Shown here in pieces: positions 1 through 6,506 of a DNA stretch of 17,445 nucleotides. Under the pieces are notes generated by a model. The model was not told the DNA's origin, did no database searches, and worked only from the letters and a program-made list of their open reading frames with translations. The DNA is from Bacteroidota bacterium. Its GTDB lineage: Bacteria > Bacteroidota > Bacteroidia > Chitinophagales > LD1. The DNA lies in assembly GCA_018267435.1 (NCBI GenBank), contig JAFDYM010000111.1:1-17445 (forward strand), in the 5' to 3' direction. How positions within the stretch are numbered: the stretch's first letter is position 1; each line of letters opens with the position of its first letter. Position numbers and translations under genes: made by a program.

Positions 1-171
1 ATATTGGCAATAACTTTTTCATACTCCGAAAGTTTTAAGATTGAAAAGAAAAACTGAACACTTAGCTTGTACTAACAATGTAGGGGCATACCAAAAATTT
101 GTCAAGCCTTTTTTGAAACATTTTTATAAGTGCTTGATTTAAAGCAAGAAAAAATGTGTTGCAAGCTATTG

Positions 172-597
172 CTATCGCGTTTCGTTTTCCTTGTAGTTGA
201 TGTGCTCAGCACCTTTTAGCAGTTCTTGGCTTTCTTTTATAAACGAAACCTGCTGTACGGCGGTCATTCCGCGTAGTTTAAAGCAGTAATCTACCTCGCC
301 TTCTCTACCCCAACGTACAGGCACATAAGGTACACTCACTTTGTTCTTGGTTTCAAACTGCTTTATAAACGCTTCCAACTGCTGAACTGCCTCGCCATTT
401 ACGCCTGTGCCTATGCTATAGAACGAAACGATATAGCGGTACTTGTTATCCTGTGTTTGTGTTTCGGGTGCGGCTTCCGCTTCGGGCGCGGCTACGGTTT
501 CGGTTACCGCTACAGTTTCCTCCACCACAGGTGGCTGCTTGGCTTTGCAGGCAGTTAGTAGTACGGGTATAAGCAATAGGTATAGTAGGTTTTTCAT
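172..597 (-). CDS. Conserved hypothetical lipoprotein
   Basis: A 141-residue protein with a lipoprotein signal peptide: a hydrophobic stretch followed by the lipobox L-T-A-C, with the lipidated cysteine at residue 17. Residues about 22-50 are a low-complexity linker rich in Val, Glu, Ala, Pro and Thr. The compact C-terminal domain (about 52-141) contains the segment WGREGEVDYCFKL. I associate that pattern with a conserved Bacteroidota family of unknown role, from memory only. It is probably anchored in the inner or outer membrane with the C-terminal domain in the periplasm. It starts 22 nt after the stop of the upstream minus-strand gene (620-1144), so the two are probably co-transcribed. I cannot assign a function. 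The sequence from here to the left window edge (1-171) is AT-rich and shows no gene. Confidence 0.75.
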   Translation of the reverse strand: MKNLLYLLLIPVLLTACKAKQPPVVEETVAVTETVAAPEAEAAPETQTQDNKYRYIVSFYSIGTGVNGEAVQQLEAFIKQFETKNKVSVPYVPVRWGREGEVDYCFKLRGMTAVQQVSFIKESQELLKGAEHINYKENETR

Positions 598-619
598 GTG
601 GTGAAGGTAGGGAGAAGTA

Positions 620-1144
620 TTAGAATTTAAATGCCAAGCCTATCGTATTTGATGTATATACAAAAGCCGTTCGCTTTCTAATCTGTCTTATTAATTGTGT
701 ATCCTTACCGGATTCGGTAAGTAATACAATACCTCCAATTATAAGCCCCACTCCAGCTACTCCCATTACTACTTGCGCTGTTACTCTTTGGCTTCTTCTA
801 TCATTATAATTATTAGAAGTATTGTTTGAAGGTGTTTCCTTTACTGCCCACGCCATAGCACCTATACCTAAACCTCCTCCAAAAGTTGTCATTATAACGC
901 CGCCTACAAGTTTGTTGTTTTTTCTATTGATAATCTTAGATAGGCTTAAACTGTCTTTTCGAACTCCTTGTAAAGTAGGATCTATTCCTAGCAGCTTAGC
1001 TTTAAGCGCATCGTATTCTGTTGATGTAATGAGCCCTTTTTCATACATCGCCTTATACTCGCCAAGCCTTATGGATAAAGAGTCGGATTGTGCGTATGAC
1101 AAGTAGGATAGAAAAATCAGTAAGCAGCCTACAAAATATTTCAT
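620..1144 (-). CDS. Secreted/membrane protein with SHOCT-like segment
   Basis: A 174-residue protein with an N-terminal signal peptide ending near A-Q-S (about residues 1-20). Residues about 27-54 (YKAMYEKGLITSTEYDALKAKLL) have the form of a SHOCT motif: a short helix pair with the usual K/E-G-x-I/L-T-x-x-E-Y/F-x-x-x-K-x-x-L pattern, known as an oligomerisation or membrane-anchoring element. Two hydrophobic segments follow, near 78-100 (glycine-rich) and 122-143, with a polar Asn/Ser/Arg loop between them. It is probably the first gene of a two-gene minus-strand unit with the lipoprotein at 172-597. A perfect -7-type motif lies about 40 nt upstream of its ATG. Its DNA is more AT-rich than that of the core genes further right. 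The specific role is unknown; the SHOCT reading rests on pattern only. Confidence 0.7.
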   Translation of the reverse strand: MKYFVGCLLIFLSYLSYAQSDSLSIRLGEYKAMYEKGLITSTEYDALKAKLLGIDPTLQGVRKDSLSLSKIINRKNNKLVGGVIMTTFGGGLGIGAMAWAVKETPSNNTSNNYNDRRSQRVTAQVVMGVAGVGLIIGGIVLLTESGKDTQLIRQIRKRTAFVYTSNTIGLAFKF

Positions 1145-1184
1145 TTAGATATAATGATTAATATTAAGCGATTGTGTAATAAAT

Positions 1185-1192
1185 CAAATTTA
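1185..1192 (-). promoter_or_regulatory. Bacteroidota -7 promoter element upstream of 620-1144
   Basis: On the minus strand the sequence reads TAAATTTG, a full match to the Bacteroidota -7 consensus TAnnTTTG. A transcript starting a few bases downstream would have a leader of about 35 nt before the ATG at 1144. No clear TTTG -33 element is visible at the expected distance, which lowers confidence. Confidence 0.45.
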
Positions 1193-1368
1193 CAGATTTT
1201 AGATAAATAACCGCCTTGAGAGTCCTCCGTTTTTGCGAGTATACAATTCAATCTGTAACTCGAAACTATAATAAAGAGGAATTTTCAACTCCGTACAAGC
1301 ACCCAATAGTAAAAGGGTACGCTACTGCCAAATAATTTTAGGCTGATTTCTTATCTTCATTTACAATC

Positions 1369-1665
1369 ATGAATGAAGTTGAACTAATGTTTGAGGACAA
1401 GGCTATAAAGCGCGGTCTTATGGCTATTTACACAAAGCAAGATGCTTTGCAATTTGTACTTGAATGCCAAAAGCAAAGTGTTGGAATATTAGGCATAGAT
1501 GCATTTCGGCTATTTCCTGATAAGAACGCAATTCAGCCAAGCATGGAAGACAGTATAGATTTTTCTGGCAGCAGTTTTAAAGGAAATGATATTTATAGCG
1601 ATGCGCTTGCACTCATCAGTACTCGCAAACCAGATATGTATTTCGAAATAGTATGTGCTTCTTGA
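1369..1665 (+). CDS. Small hypothetical protein, possibly immunity-like
   Basis: A 98-residue soluble protein without a signal peptide or membrane segment. The first half is probably helical (EDKAIKRGLMAIYTKQDALQFVLECQKQ). A hydrophobic strand-like segment (VGILGIDAFRL) follows, then a polar region containing DSIDFSG. A helix that counts along a segment, then a vLGiDaf strand, then a D-F/W-S segment, faintly recalls small polymorphic-toxin immunity proteins such as the Imm40 type. This is a weak resemblance from memory, not a family call. It stands alone: a 224-nt gene-free gap lies upstream and a repeat-filled gap downstream, and no toxin is next to it. The overlapping minus-strand frame (1510-1701) has no comparable protein character, so I preferred this one. 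Confidence 0.5.
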   Translation: MNEVELMFEDKAIKRGLMAIYTKQDALQFVLECQKQSVGILGIDAFRLFPDKNAIQPSMEDSIDFSGSSFKGNDIYSDALALISTRKPDMYFEIVCAS

Positions 1666-1678
1666 TGGCGTATATAAA

Positions 1679-1720
1679 GAAAGATCTTTCACTTCGTTCA
1701 AGATGACAAAGAAGGTTTAG
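1679..1720. repeat. Short interspersed-type repeat with 12-bp palindrome
   Basis: Just after the stop of the 98-residue gene, a perfect 12-bp palindrome (GAAAGATCTTTC, 1679-1690) runs into CACTTCGTTCAAGATGACAAAG. The latter phrase resembles short dispersed repeats I recall from Bacteroidota spacers. Only one copy is present in the window, so its repeat nature cannot be shown here. It could also act as a weak terminator. Confidence 0.35.
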
Positions 1721-1783
1721 CGCTATTATATACTATTTACCCTCTATGCTCTCGGCTTTCCTCCATGTTTAATCATTGTATTA

Positions 1784-1830
1784 AACCTTCGCGGTTCTCT
1801 GCGTATTCACTTTGCGCCCTCTGCGTGAAA
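1784..1830 (-). repeat. 47-bp dispersed repeat, copy 1 (inverted)
   Basis: Read on the minus strand, these 47 bases match 9107-9153 on the plus strand with only two mismatches. The unit contains internal echoes of CGCAGAG and CGCAAAG. It ends 6 nt before the 3' end of the yggS gene at 1837, so it lies just downstream of that gene. It contains no coding sequence. Confidence 0.85.
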
Positions 1831-1836
1831 CTGCGT

Positions 1837-2499
1837 TTACCTCTCTCCAAACAACATACTACCCACCCTTACCAATGTAGCACCATGCTTTAGGGCTAGG
1901 TGATAGTCGCTGCTCATGCCCATGCTTAGTTGGCTAAAGGTGTCGGTATGGCTAAAGTACTTGGCCTTTAGCTCGGCGTGTAATTGTTTCAAGCCCTCAA
2001 ACTCGCTTTCTATTTTGGCTTCGTCATCGGTGTTTGTTGCCATGCCCATCAGTCCGCGGATGCGGATGTGTTGCAGGCTTTGGTATTCCGCGCTGCTTAG
2101 TAGTTGGTGCAGTTCTTCTTTGCTTAAACCAAACTTGGTTTCTTCATCAGCTATAAATATCTGCAGCAGGCAGTCGATAGTGCGGTTGTTCTTCTCGGCC
2201 TGCTTGTCTATTTCCTGCAATAGCTTTAGGCTATCTACGCTATGTATTAGGCTTACATAAGGGGCTATGTATTTTACCTTGTTAGTTTGCAGGTGGCCTA
2301 TTAGGTGCCAGTGTATATCCTTAGGTAGTTGCTCGTGCTTGGCGGTCATTTCCTGCACCTTGTTCTCGCCGAATATGCGCTGGCCTTGGTTGTATAGTGC
2401 CTGTATATCCTCGGCGGGCTTGGTTTTGCTTACTGCTACCAGCTTTGCACCATATTTATCCAGTTCCTGCGTTATCTGCCTGTATTTTTCAATGTTCAT
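1837..2499 (-). CDS. yggS: YggS/PLPBP family pyridoxal phosphate homeostasis protein
   Basis: A 220-residue protein with the single-domain alanine-racemase-like TIM barrel of the YggS/PROSC family, of normal length. The PLP-binding lysine is K25 in AVSKTKP. Other family signatures in order are FGENKVQE, HLIGHLQTNK, the HSVDS segment, KFGLS, IRGLMGMA, LSMGMSSDY and the closing VRVGSMLFG, which bind the PLP ring and phosphate. Family members bind PLP and affect vitamin B6 and amino-acid homeostasis in the cytoplasm, with no firmly established enzymatic reaction. It is divergent from the DUF4296-like gene, with 37 nt between start codons. Its 3' end abuts the 47-bp repeat. Confidence 0.95.
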   Translation of the reverse strand: MNIEKYRQITQELDKYGAKLVAVSKTKPAEDIQALYNQGQRIFGENKVQEMTAKHEQLPKDIHWHLIGHLQTNKVKYIAPYVSLIHSVDSLKLLQEIDKQAEKNNRTIDCLLQIFIADEETKFGLSKEELHQLLSSAEYQSLQHIRIRGLMGMATNTDDEAKIESEFEGLKQLHAELKAKYFSHTDTFSQLSMGMSSDYHLALKHGATLVRVGSMLFGER

Positions 2500-2502
2500 T
2501 AC

Positions 2503-2521
2503 GTACGAACTTTTACTTTTG
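2503..2521 (+). promoter_or_regulatory. Putative promoter of the DUF4296-like gene
   Basis: TACTTTTG at 2514-2521 fully matches the Bacteroidota -7 consensus TAnnTTTG and lies 15 nt before the ATG at 2537. It overlaps by one base the 12-mer GTACGAACTTTT (2503-2514), which recurs exactly at 7755-7766 upstream of the photolyase gene. No convincing -33 TTTG is visible. Confidence 0.4.
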
Positions 2522-2536
2522 GGCAGCTAAGTTAAT

Positions 2537-2881
2537 ATGAAGAGGTTAATCGCGTTTTGTTTTATAGCTATGTTGCTACAGGCCTGCAAGCCCGAACTGC
2601 CGGAGATACCCGCCGACGTAATGCCTATGGAGCAAATGAAGGTGATACTGGCCGATGTACACATGGCCGATGCCCTAGCCGAAACCAAGGCGCAGGGCGG
2701 TGCTAACGAGCGCGACCTTAGCCAACAATACCTGGTGCAGATATTGAAGAACCGCAAGGTAACAATGGAAGAATTTAAACGCAGCTACGACTTTTACCAA
2801 AACACGCCCGTGTTGAACGATATGCTGTACGAAGATGTGCTTACCGAATTAAGCACACGTAATGCACATGTGAGTAAATAA
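2537..2881 (+). CDS. DUF4296-like lipoprotein
   Basis: A 114-residue lipoprotein. The signal peptide MKRLIAFCFIAMLLQAC has a lipobox ending in C17. The mature part begins with a Pro-rich stretch (PELPEIPADVMP) and continues with EQMKVILADVHMADALAE, the hallmark start of DUF4296 domains: P-x-x-(V/L)-(M/I)-x-x-x-x-(M/F)-x-x-I-L-x-D-x-H-x-A-(D/E)-A. A helical hairpin including F-x-x-S-x-x-F/Y-Y and a pattern of charged helices follow. The family is found in Bacteroidota and its function is unknown. It probably sits in the envelope with the helical domain in the periplasm. It is divergent from yggS and 50 nt upstream of the CoA-transferase A gene on the same strand, so read-through is possible. 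Confidence 0.85.
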   Translation: MKRLIAFCFIAMLLQACKPELPEIPADVMPMEQMKVILADVHMADALAETKAQGGANERDLSQQYLVQILKNRKVTMEEFKRSYDFYQNTPVLNDMLYEDVLTELSTRNAHVSK

Positions 2882-2886
2882 GGATG

Positions 2887-2915
2887 TTTGTGTATAGCAA
2901 ACCCTTTTACTTTAC
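2887..2915 (+). promoter_or_regulatory. Possible promoter of the CoA transferase genes
   Basis: A TTTG (2887-2890) is followed after 17 nt by TACTTTAC (2908-2915), which matches 6 of 8 positions of the TAnnTTTG -7 consensus, 16 nt before the ATG at 2932. The same stretch contains a weak 5-bp inverted repeat, GTTTG/CAAAC (2886-2902), followed by CCTTTT, so it might instead be a weak terminator for the preceding lipoprotein gene. Confidence 0.3.
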
Positions 2916-2931
2916 CCCCAATTAATAGCTT

Positions 2932-3624
2932 ATGAATAAAGTAGTTGCCAATGCCGACGAGGCAGTACGCGATATACCCAACAATGCGGTGTTGATGCTG
3001 GGCGGTTTCGGCCTGTGCGGCATACCCGAAAACAGTATAACGGCACTTATAAAAAGTGGCGTAAACGGCCTTACCTGCATTAGCAACAATGCAGGTGTAG
3101 ATGACTTTGGTATTGGCTTGATGTTGAAGACACGCCAAGTGCGCAAAATGATATCGAGCTATGTGGGAGAGAACGCCGAGTTTGAACGCCAACTGCTATC
3201 GGGCGAGCTAGAGGTGGAATTGACACCACAAGGCACATTGGCGGAACGCATACGCGCAGGCGGTGCGGGCATACCTGCCTTTTTTACCCCTACAGGTTAT
3301 GGCACCGAAGTAGCCGAGGGCAAAGAGACCCGCGAGTTCGACGGTAAGATGTATGTAATGGAGCAATGGCTGAAGGCCGACTTTGCCATAGTAAAGGCAT
3401 GGAAGGGCGACACCATGGGCAACTTGGTATACAAAGGCACTGCGCGCAACTTTAACCCTATGATGGCTACCGCAGGCAAAATAACTATAGCAGAGGTAGA
3501 GATACTGGTACAACCGGGCGAGCTTGACCCGAACGAGATACATACGCCGGGTATATACATCGACCGCATATTCCAAGGCAAGGACTACGAGAAGCGAATA
3601 GAGCAACGTACCGTAAGCAAATAA
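2932..3624 (+). CDS. scoA: Succinyl-CoA:3-ketoacid-type CoA transferase, subunit A
   Basis: A 230-residue subunit A of a family I (3-oxoacid type) CoA transferase, of normal length. Visible signatures are the glycine-rich CoA-binding motif GGFGLCGIPENS (residues 24-35), SNNAGVDDFGIGLM, YVGENAEFERQLLSGELEVELTPQGTLAERIRAGGAGIPAFFTPTGYGT, and the C-terminal ILVQPGELDPNEIHTPGIYIDRIF. With subunit B it moves CoA between succinyl-CoA and acetoacetate or similar 3-keto acids, linking ketone-body or amino-acid catabolism to the TCA cycle in the cytoplasm. Subunit B is normally adjacent. Here it starts at 4273, after a separate gene and a repeat-rich spacer. Confidence 0.95.
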   Translation: MNKVVANADEAVRDIPNNAVLMLGGFGLCGIPENSITALIKSGVNGLTCISNNAGVDDFGIGLMLKTRQVRKMISSYVGENAEFERQLLSGELEVELTPQGTLAERIRAGGAGIPAFFTPTGYGTEVAEGKETREFDGKMYVMEQWLKADFAIVKAWKGDTMGNLVYKGTARNFNPMMATAGKITIAEVEILVQPGELDPNEIHTPGIYIDRIFQGKDYEKRIEQRTVSK

Positions 3625-3656
3625 CATTAGAACCAAAAAACACTATAAACCATACT

Positions 3657-4010
3657 ATGCAATTCAGGTTTACCGATAGGGTACTTAAATTGAAGATTCG
3701 CTTGGCCTTTGCCATGCAGCAGTTAAGCTTGGCAGGCTACCATAATTTTGCAGGCTATGTAGGCAACTATATAGTACAGCTTAACAATGAACTGGACGAG
3801 CTAAAATATGTAAGCACCAGCGCCGAAGCCGAGGCGCACCTTGAAAAGGCCTACAAGTACCTTACCGAAATACAGAACGTGTTTTTGGCAAGCAAGCTAG
3901 GCGTAGGCGAGCAGGTAGACGCACAGACCTTGGGCATAATAAACGAAATGCGTGCCGAGGTGAAAGAGATAATGCGCAAACAACAGTTTATAGGCAATAA
4001 TGCCAACTAG
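3657..4010 (+). CDS. Hypothetical helical protein between the CoA transferase subunits
   Basis: A 117-residue protein starting 32 nt after the CoA-transferase A stop, on the same strand. It has no signal peptide or membrane segment. Nearly the whole chain looks helical, with probable helices at about 5-26, 30-50, 55-78 and 86-110, suggesting a small four-helix bundle. Asn/Tyr/Gln-rich turns such as AGYHNFAGYVGNYIVQLNNELDEL are notable. I do not recognise a family. The four-helix proteins of the 23S rRNA intervening-sequence (IVP/Avd-like) type have a similar size and fold class, but I see no specific motif match. Its codon use (ATA for Ile, GCC/GCA for Ala) resembles that of the flanking subunits, so it seems native rather than a recent import. 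It could be co-transcribed with scoA. Confidence 0.7.
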   Translation: MQFRFTDRVLKLKIRLAFAMQQLSLAGYHNFAGYVGNYIVQLNNELDELKYVSTSAEAEAHLEKAYKYLTEIQNVFLASKLGVGEQVDAQTLGIINEMRAEVKEIMRKQQFIGNNAN

Positions 4011-4038
4011 ACGGATGACCGATGTCCGATGACGGATA
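4011..4038. repeat. 7-bp tandem repeat, four units
   Basis: Directly after the stop codon of the helical-protein gene are four consecutive 7-bp units with consensus ACSGATG. They differ only at positions 1, 3 and 7. The run looks like a microsatellite-type spacer repeat. Confidence 0.7.
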
Positions 4039-4122
4039 TAGAGAATGTGATAATGTGGGGTTGAGAGAATTAAGAGAAATAGAAAATTAGATAATTGTAG
4101 AAAGCACTTTCGTTTTTTTATT

Positions 4123-4155
4123 CCCCTCTCCTTGGGAGAGGGGCTAGGGGTGAGG
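4123..4155 (+). repeat. Hairpin-plus-tail repeat, copy 1
   Basis: CCCCTCTCC (4123-4131) pairs perfectly with GGAGAGGGG (4135-4143) around a 3-nt loop, followed by the G-rich tail CTAGGGGTGAGG. It is related to the elements at 4223-4257 and 10288-10325. Confidence 0.8.
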
Positions 4156-4222
4156 ATGCAAAAAGGCAATTAAGAAGATTAGGAGAATTGAGAAAACTAG
4201 AAAAATAAATCACTGCTCTGCT

Positions 4223-4258
4223 CCCTTCTCCAAGGTGGAGAAGGGTTGGGGATGAGGT
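4223..4258 (+). repeat. Hairpin-plus-tail repeat, copy 2
   Basis: CCCTTCTCC (4223-4231) pairs with GGAGAAGGG (4237-4245) around the loop AAGGT. The tail TTGGGGATGAGGT continues to within 15 nt of the ATG at 4273. The tail closely matches that of the copy at 10288-10325. Confidence 0.8.
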
Positions 4259-4272
4259 AAAAAATATAGCGT

Positions 4273-4929
4273 ATGCCACTAGATAAATTCGGAATAGCGA
4301 AACGCATAGCGAAGGAACTGCGCGATGGTTATTATGTAAACCTAGGCATAGGTATACCTACGCTGGTGGCCAACTATATACCCGAAGGTATAGATGTAGT
4401 GCTGCAAAGCGAAAACGGTATGTTGGGCATGGGTCCTTTCCCGAAAGAGGAAGATGTAGATGCCGACTTGATAAACGCAGGCAAGCAAACGGTTACCATG
4501 CTAAAAGGTGCATCGCTATTTAGCAGCAGCGATAGCTTTGCCATGATACGCGGCAGCCATGTGGACCTTACCGTGCTTGGCGCTATGGAAATAGCCGAGA
4601 ACGGCGACATAGCCAACTGGAAAATACCTGGCAAAATGGTGAAGGGAATGGGCGGCGCTATGGACCTTGTAGCTGCTACCGATAACATAATAGTAGCCAT
4701 GATGCAAACCAACCCGAAGGGTGAGTCGAAGCTATTGCCTGCATGCACCTTGCCGCTTACGGGCAAGGCTTGTATTACCCGTGCAGTTACCGATTTGGGT
4801 TACTACGAAATAAAAGACGGAGCCTTCCACCTAATAGAAATAGCACCGGGCGTAAGCGTAGATGAAGTAAAGGCGAAGACCCTAGGCAAGTTGGTAATAA
4901 GCCCGAACCTGAAAGAAATGGAAGCCTAA
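4273..4929 (+). CDS. scoB: Succinyl-CoA:3-ketoacid-type CoA transferase, subunit B
   Basis: A 218-residue subunit B partner of the gene at 2932-3624, of normal length. The family I catalytic glutamate is E47 in SENGMLGMGP; it forms the glutamyl-CoA thioester intermediate. Other signatures are YYVNLGIGIPTLVANY near residue 20, LINAGKQTVTMLKGASLFSSSDSFAMIRGSHVDLTVLGAMEI, and GKMVKGMGGAMDLVAATDNIIVAM. The enzyme is cytoplasmic, probably an A2B2 assembly, transferring CoA between succinyl-CoA and a 3-oxoacid. The gene is 648 nt from the end of subunit A, an unusual gap for a pair that must be made in equal amounts. A repeat hairpin ends 15 nt before its start codon and could affect translation or read-through. 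Confidence 0.95.
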   Translation: MPLDKFGIAKRIAKELRDGYYVNLGIGIPTLVANYIPEGIDVVLQSENGMLGMGPFPKEEDVDADLINAGKQTVTMLKGASLFSSSDSFAMIRGSHVDLTVLGAMEIAENGDIANWKIPGKMVKGMGGAMDLVAATDNIIVAMMQTNPKGESKLLPACTLPLTGKACITRAVTDLGYYEIKDGAFHLIEIAPGVSVDEVKAKTLGKLVISPNLKEMEA

Positions 4930-4961
4930 TAGCTTCTTGTTTTTATACCCTAATTGGCGCC

Positions 4962-6506
4962 ATGCGTAAGCATATTACTACCCTCTTATTTGCATTGGGC
5001 ACATGGGCGCTGCTGGTGTGGCATAGCGGCTACCGCTTCGGCACTGGCGACCATGTTGAGTATCTGCCCTATGTAAATTACATACTTGATAACTCGCTTT
5101 ACCCACACGATTTTTTTCTTCAAGGTTTAATAGAAAAAGTACCGAACGAGCGTACCGTGGTATGCGAAACCTTTAGCCTGTTCGGTAGCTATTTGGAGCC
5201 TGCACTATTTGCACTGCATATACTGTTTACGGTATTGCTAATAGTAGGCATGCAGCTGTTAGGTACGGTGCTTACAGGTAGTATAGGCATAGCGCGTATA
5301 GCTATATTGCTCAACTTTATGCTGTTCTTTAACCATGCACTTGGCGATGTAGAGCTATATAGCGATGCCTTGCAAGGCAGCAGCATGGCTGTAGGCATTA
5401 TTGCCTTTGCTTTGTATTATTTCTTTAGGGCACGCTATATTCTTGCCTTCGGCTTAATAAGCTTAGCATCTATCATACATCCTGTAGAGGGGCTTACGGT
5501 GTTTTTGGTTATGGCAAGCACAGCAGTTGTATTGGCTTTGCAGAAACAGATAGTCTTTGCCGAACTGGCAAAGGCATTGGCACTATATGTATTTACTGCG
5601 GGCTTATTTATAGCTTACTTTTTAATGGGCAAGCTAGATGGTATCAATGCCTTGGCTAGCACGTTCGATAACGATACTTTCTTCTTGATATACCACGAGT
5701 TTAGGCATTCGCATCACTATCTTTTTAGCCACCAGTTGGGTGTAGATAAGCTGTTGTTTGCGGTGTTTATTGCAGTGGGTTTTTGGGCGGGTAGTACCAA
5801 TAAAAAGCTGTTTTGGTTTACCTTGTTCTCGCTGCTAGGTACTATAACCTATGTGCTGTGCAGCGACTACCTGCATGTAGTAGATATTGCCAATTTGCAG
5901 TTCTACAAAGTATCGCAATGGGTTAAGTATATAGGCTTATTGTTTATGGTAAAATACGCTTTGGCATATCTACCTATAGTAAAACAACTGGCAGAAAATA
6001 TGTGGCTGAATGTAGCCGCAACCGTATGCGCTGTGGCAATAGTTATCAGCCTTTACTTCAACCCCAATACCGTGGGCAGGCAGTATGCGTACTATGAGTT
6101 TGGGCATGATTGGAAGAAGCAAAACGATATGGTTGACATTAGTTTGCTGATAGATAGAACCATTGACAAGCAAGCGGTGTTTGTGCAGCCTTTCAGCACT
6201 ACCGAGTTGAAGTATTTCGGCAAAGTATCTTCTTATGTTGACTGGAAGGCGTTTTTGAAAAACAGAGGAGCCTTGTATGAATGGTATAGGCGCATACAGT
6301 TAGTATATGGCGTATCAATAGCAGATAAGGAGAAAGGCTTCTTTCTACAACAAAAAGCAGATGCGCATCATGCTAGTCTTAGCACAGCAGCATTGCAGCA
6401 GCTAAAGCAAGAGGGTGTAACACACTTATTGGTTAAAAAAGATGCACCACCTGCCACAGGCAAATTAATTTTGCAGAACAACAGCTATGCAGTATATCAA
6501 CTATAA
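4962..6506 (+). CDS. Polytopic membrane protein, GT-C-like topology
   Basis: A 514-residue protein with an N-terminal membrane helix (about 5-21) and roughly nine more hydrophobic segments to about residue 375 (for example 83-105, 110-132, 138-157, 160-187, 196-215 and 255-272). A soluble C-terminal domain of about 120 residues follows. After the first helix comes a loop with FGTGDHVEYLPYVNYILD. Acidic residues at this position, many helices and a C-terminal soluble domain are typical of GT-C lipid-linked-sugar glycosyltransferases. I see no specific family signature, so this is an inference from topology. The ATG lies 32 nt after the CoA-transferase B stop. Its last 20 nt overlap the start of the class IV aminotransferase, which suggests translational coupling. 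The substrate and pathway are unknown. Confidence 0.7.
   Translation: MRKHITTLLFALGTWALLVWHSGYRFGTGDHVEYLPYVNYILDNSLYPHDFFLQGLIEKVPNERTVVCETFSLFGSYLEPALFALHILFTVLLIVGMQLLGTVLTGSIGIARIAILLNFMLFFNHALGDVELYSDALQGSSMAVGIIAFALYYFFRARYILAFGLISLASIIHPVEGLTVFLVMASTAVVLALQKQIVFAELAKALALYVFTAGLFIAYFLMGKLDGINALASTFDNDTFFLIYHEFRHSHHYLFSHQLGVDKLLFAVFIAVGFWAGSTNKKLFWFTLFSLLGTITYVLCSDYLHVVDIANLQFYKVSQWVKYIGLLFMVKYALAYLPIVKQLAENMWLNVAATVCAVAIVISLYFNPNTVGRQYAYYEFGHDWKKQNDMVDISLLIDRTIDKQAVFVQPFSTTELKYFGKVSSYVDWKAFLKNRGALYEWYRRIQLVYGVSIADKEKGFFLQQKADAHHASLSTAALQQLKQEGVTHLLVKKDAPPATGKLILQNNSYAVYQL

Larger units (their letters stand above)
4041..4260. repeat. Repeat-filled spacer: two composite purine-tract/hairpin units
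   Basis: The spacer upstream of CoA-transferase B consists of two similar units of about 100 nt. Each has a purine/AT-rich tract with repeated AATTAAGA and AGAAAA-like words, followed by a pyrimidine/purine hairpin and a G-rich tail ending in GAGG. No open reading frame here looks protein-like. The two hairpins are listed separately. Confidence 0.6.

Noticed and set aside
120..171. Possible terminator for the minus-strand lipoprotein gene
   Set aside because: The best inverted repeat (TGCTT/AAGCA) has only about five pairs and no clean T-run in the right place.
1510..1701. Minus-strand frame of 63 residues
   Set aside because: It overlaps the better plus-strand gene at 1369-1665 and lacks a signal, domain or sensible composition.
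3897..4169. Minus-strand frame containing ILTPSPSPKERG
   Set aside because: This peptide is the translation of the hairpin-plus-tail repeat, a well-known false-ORF signature. The rest is antisense to the helical-protein gene.
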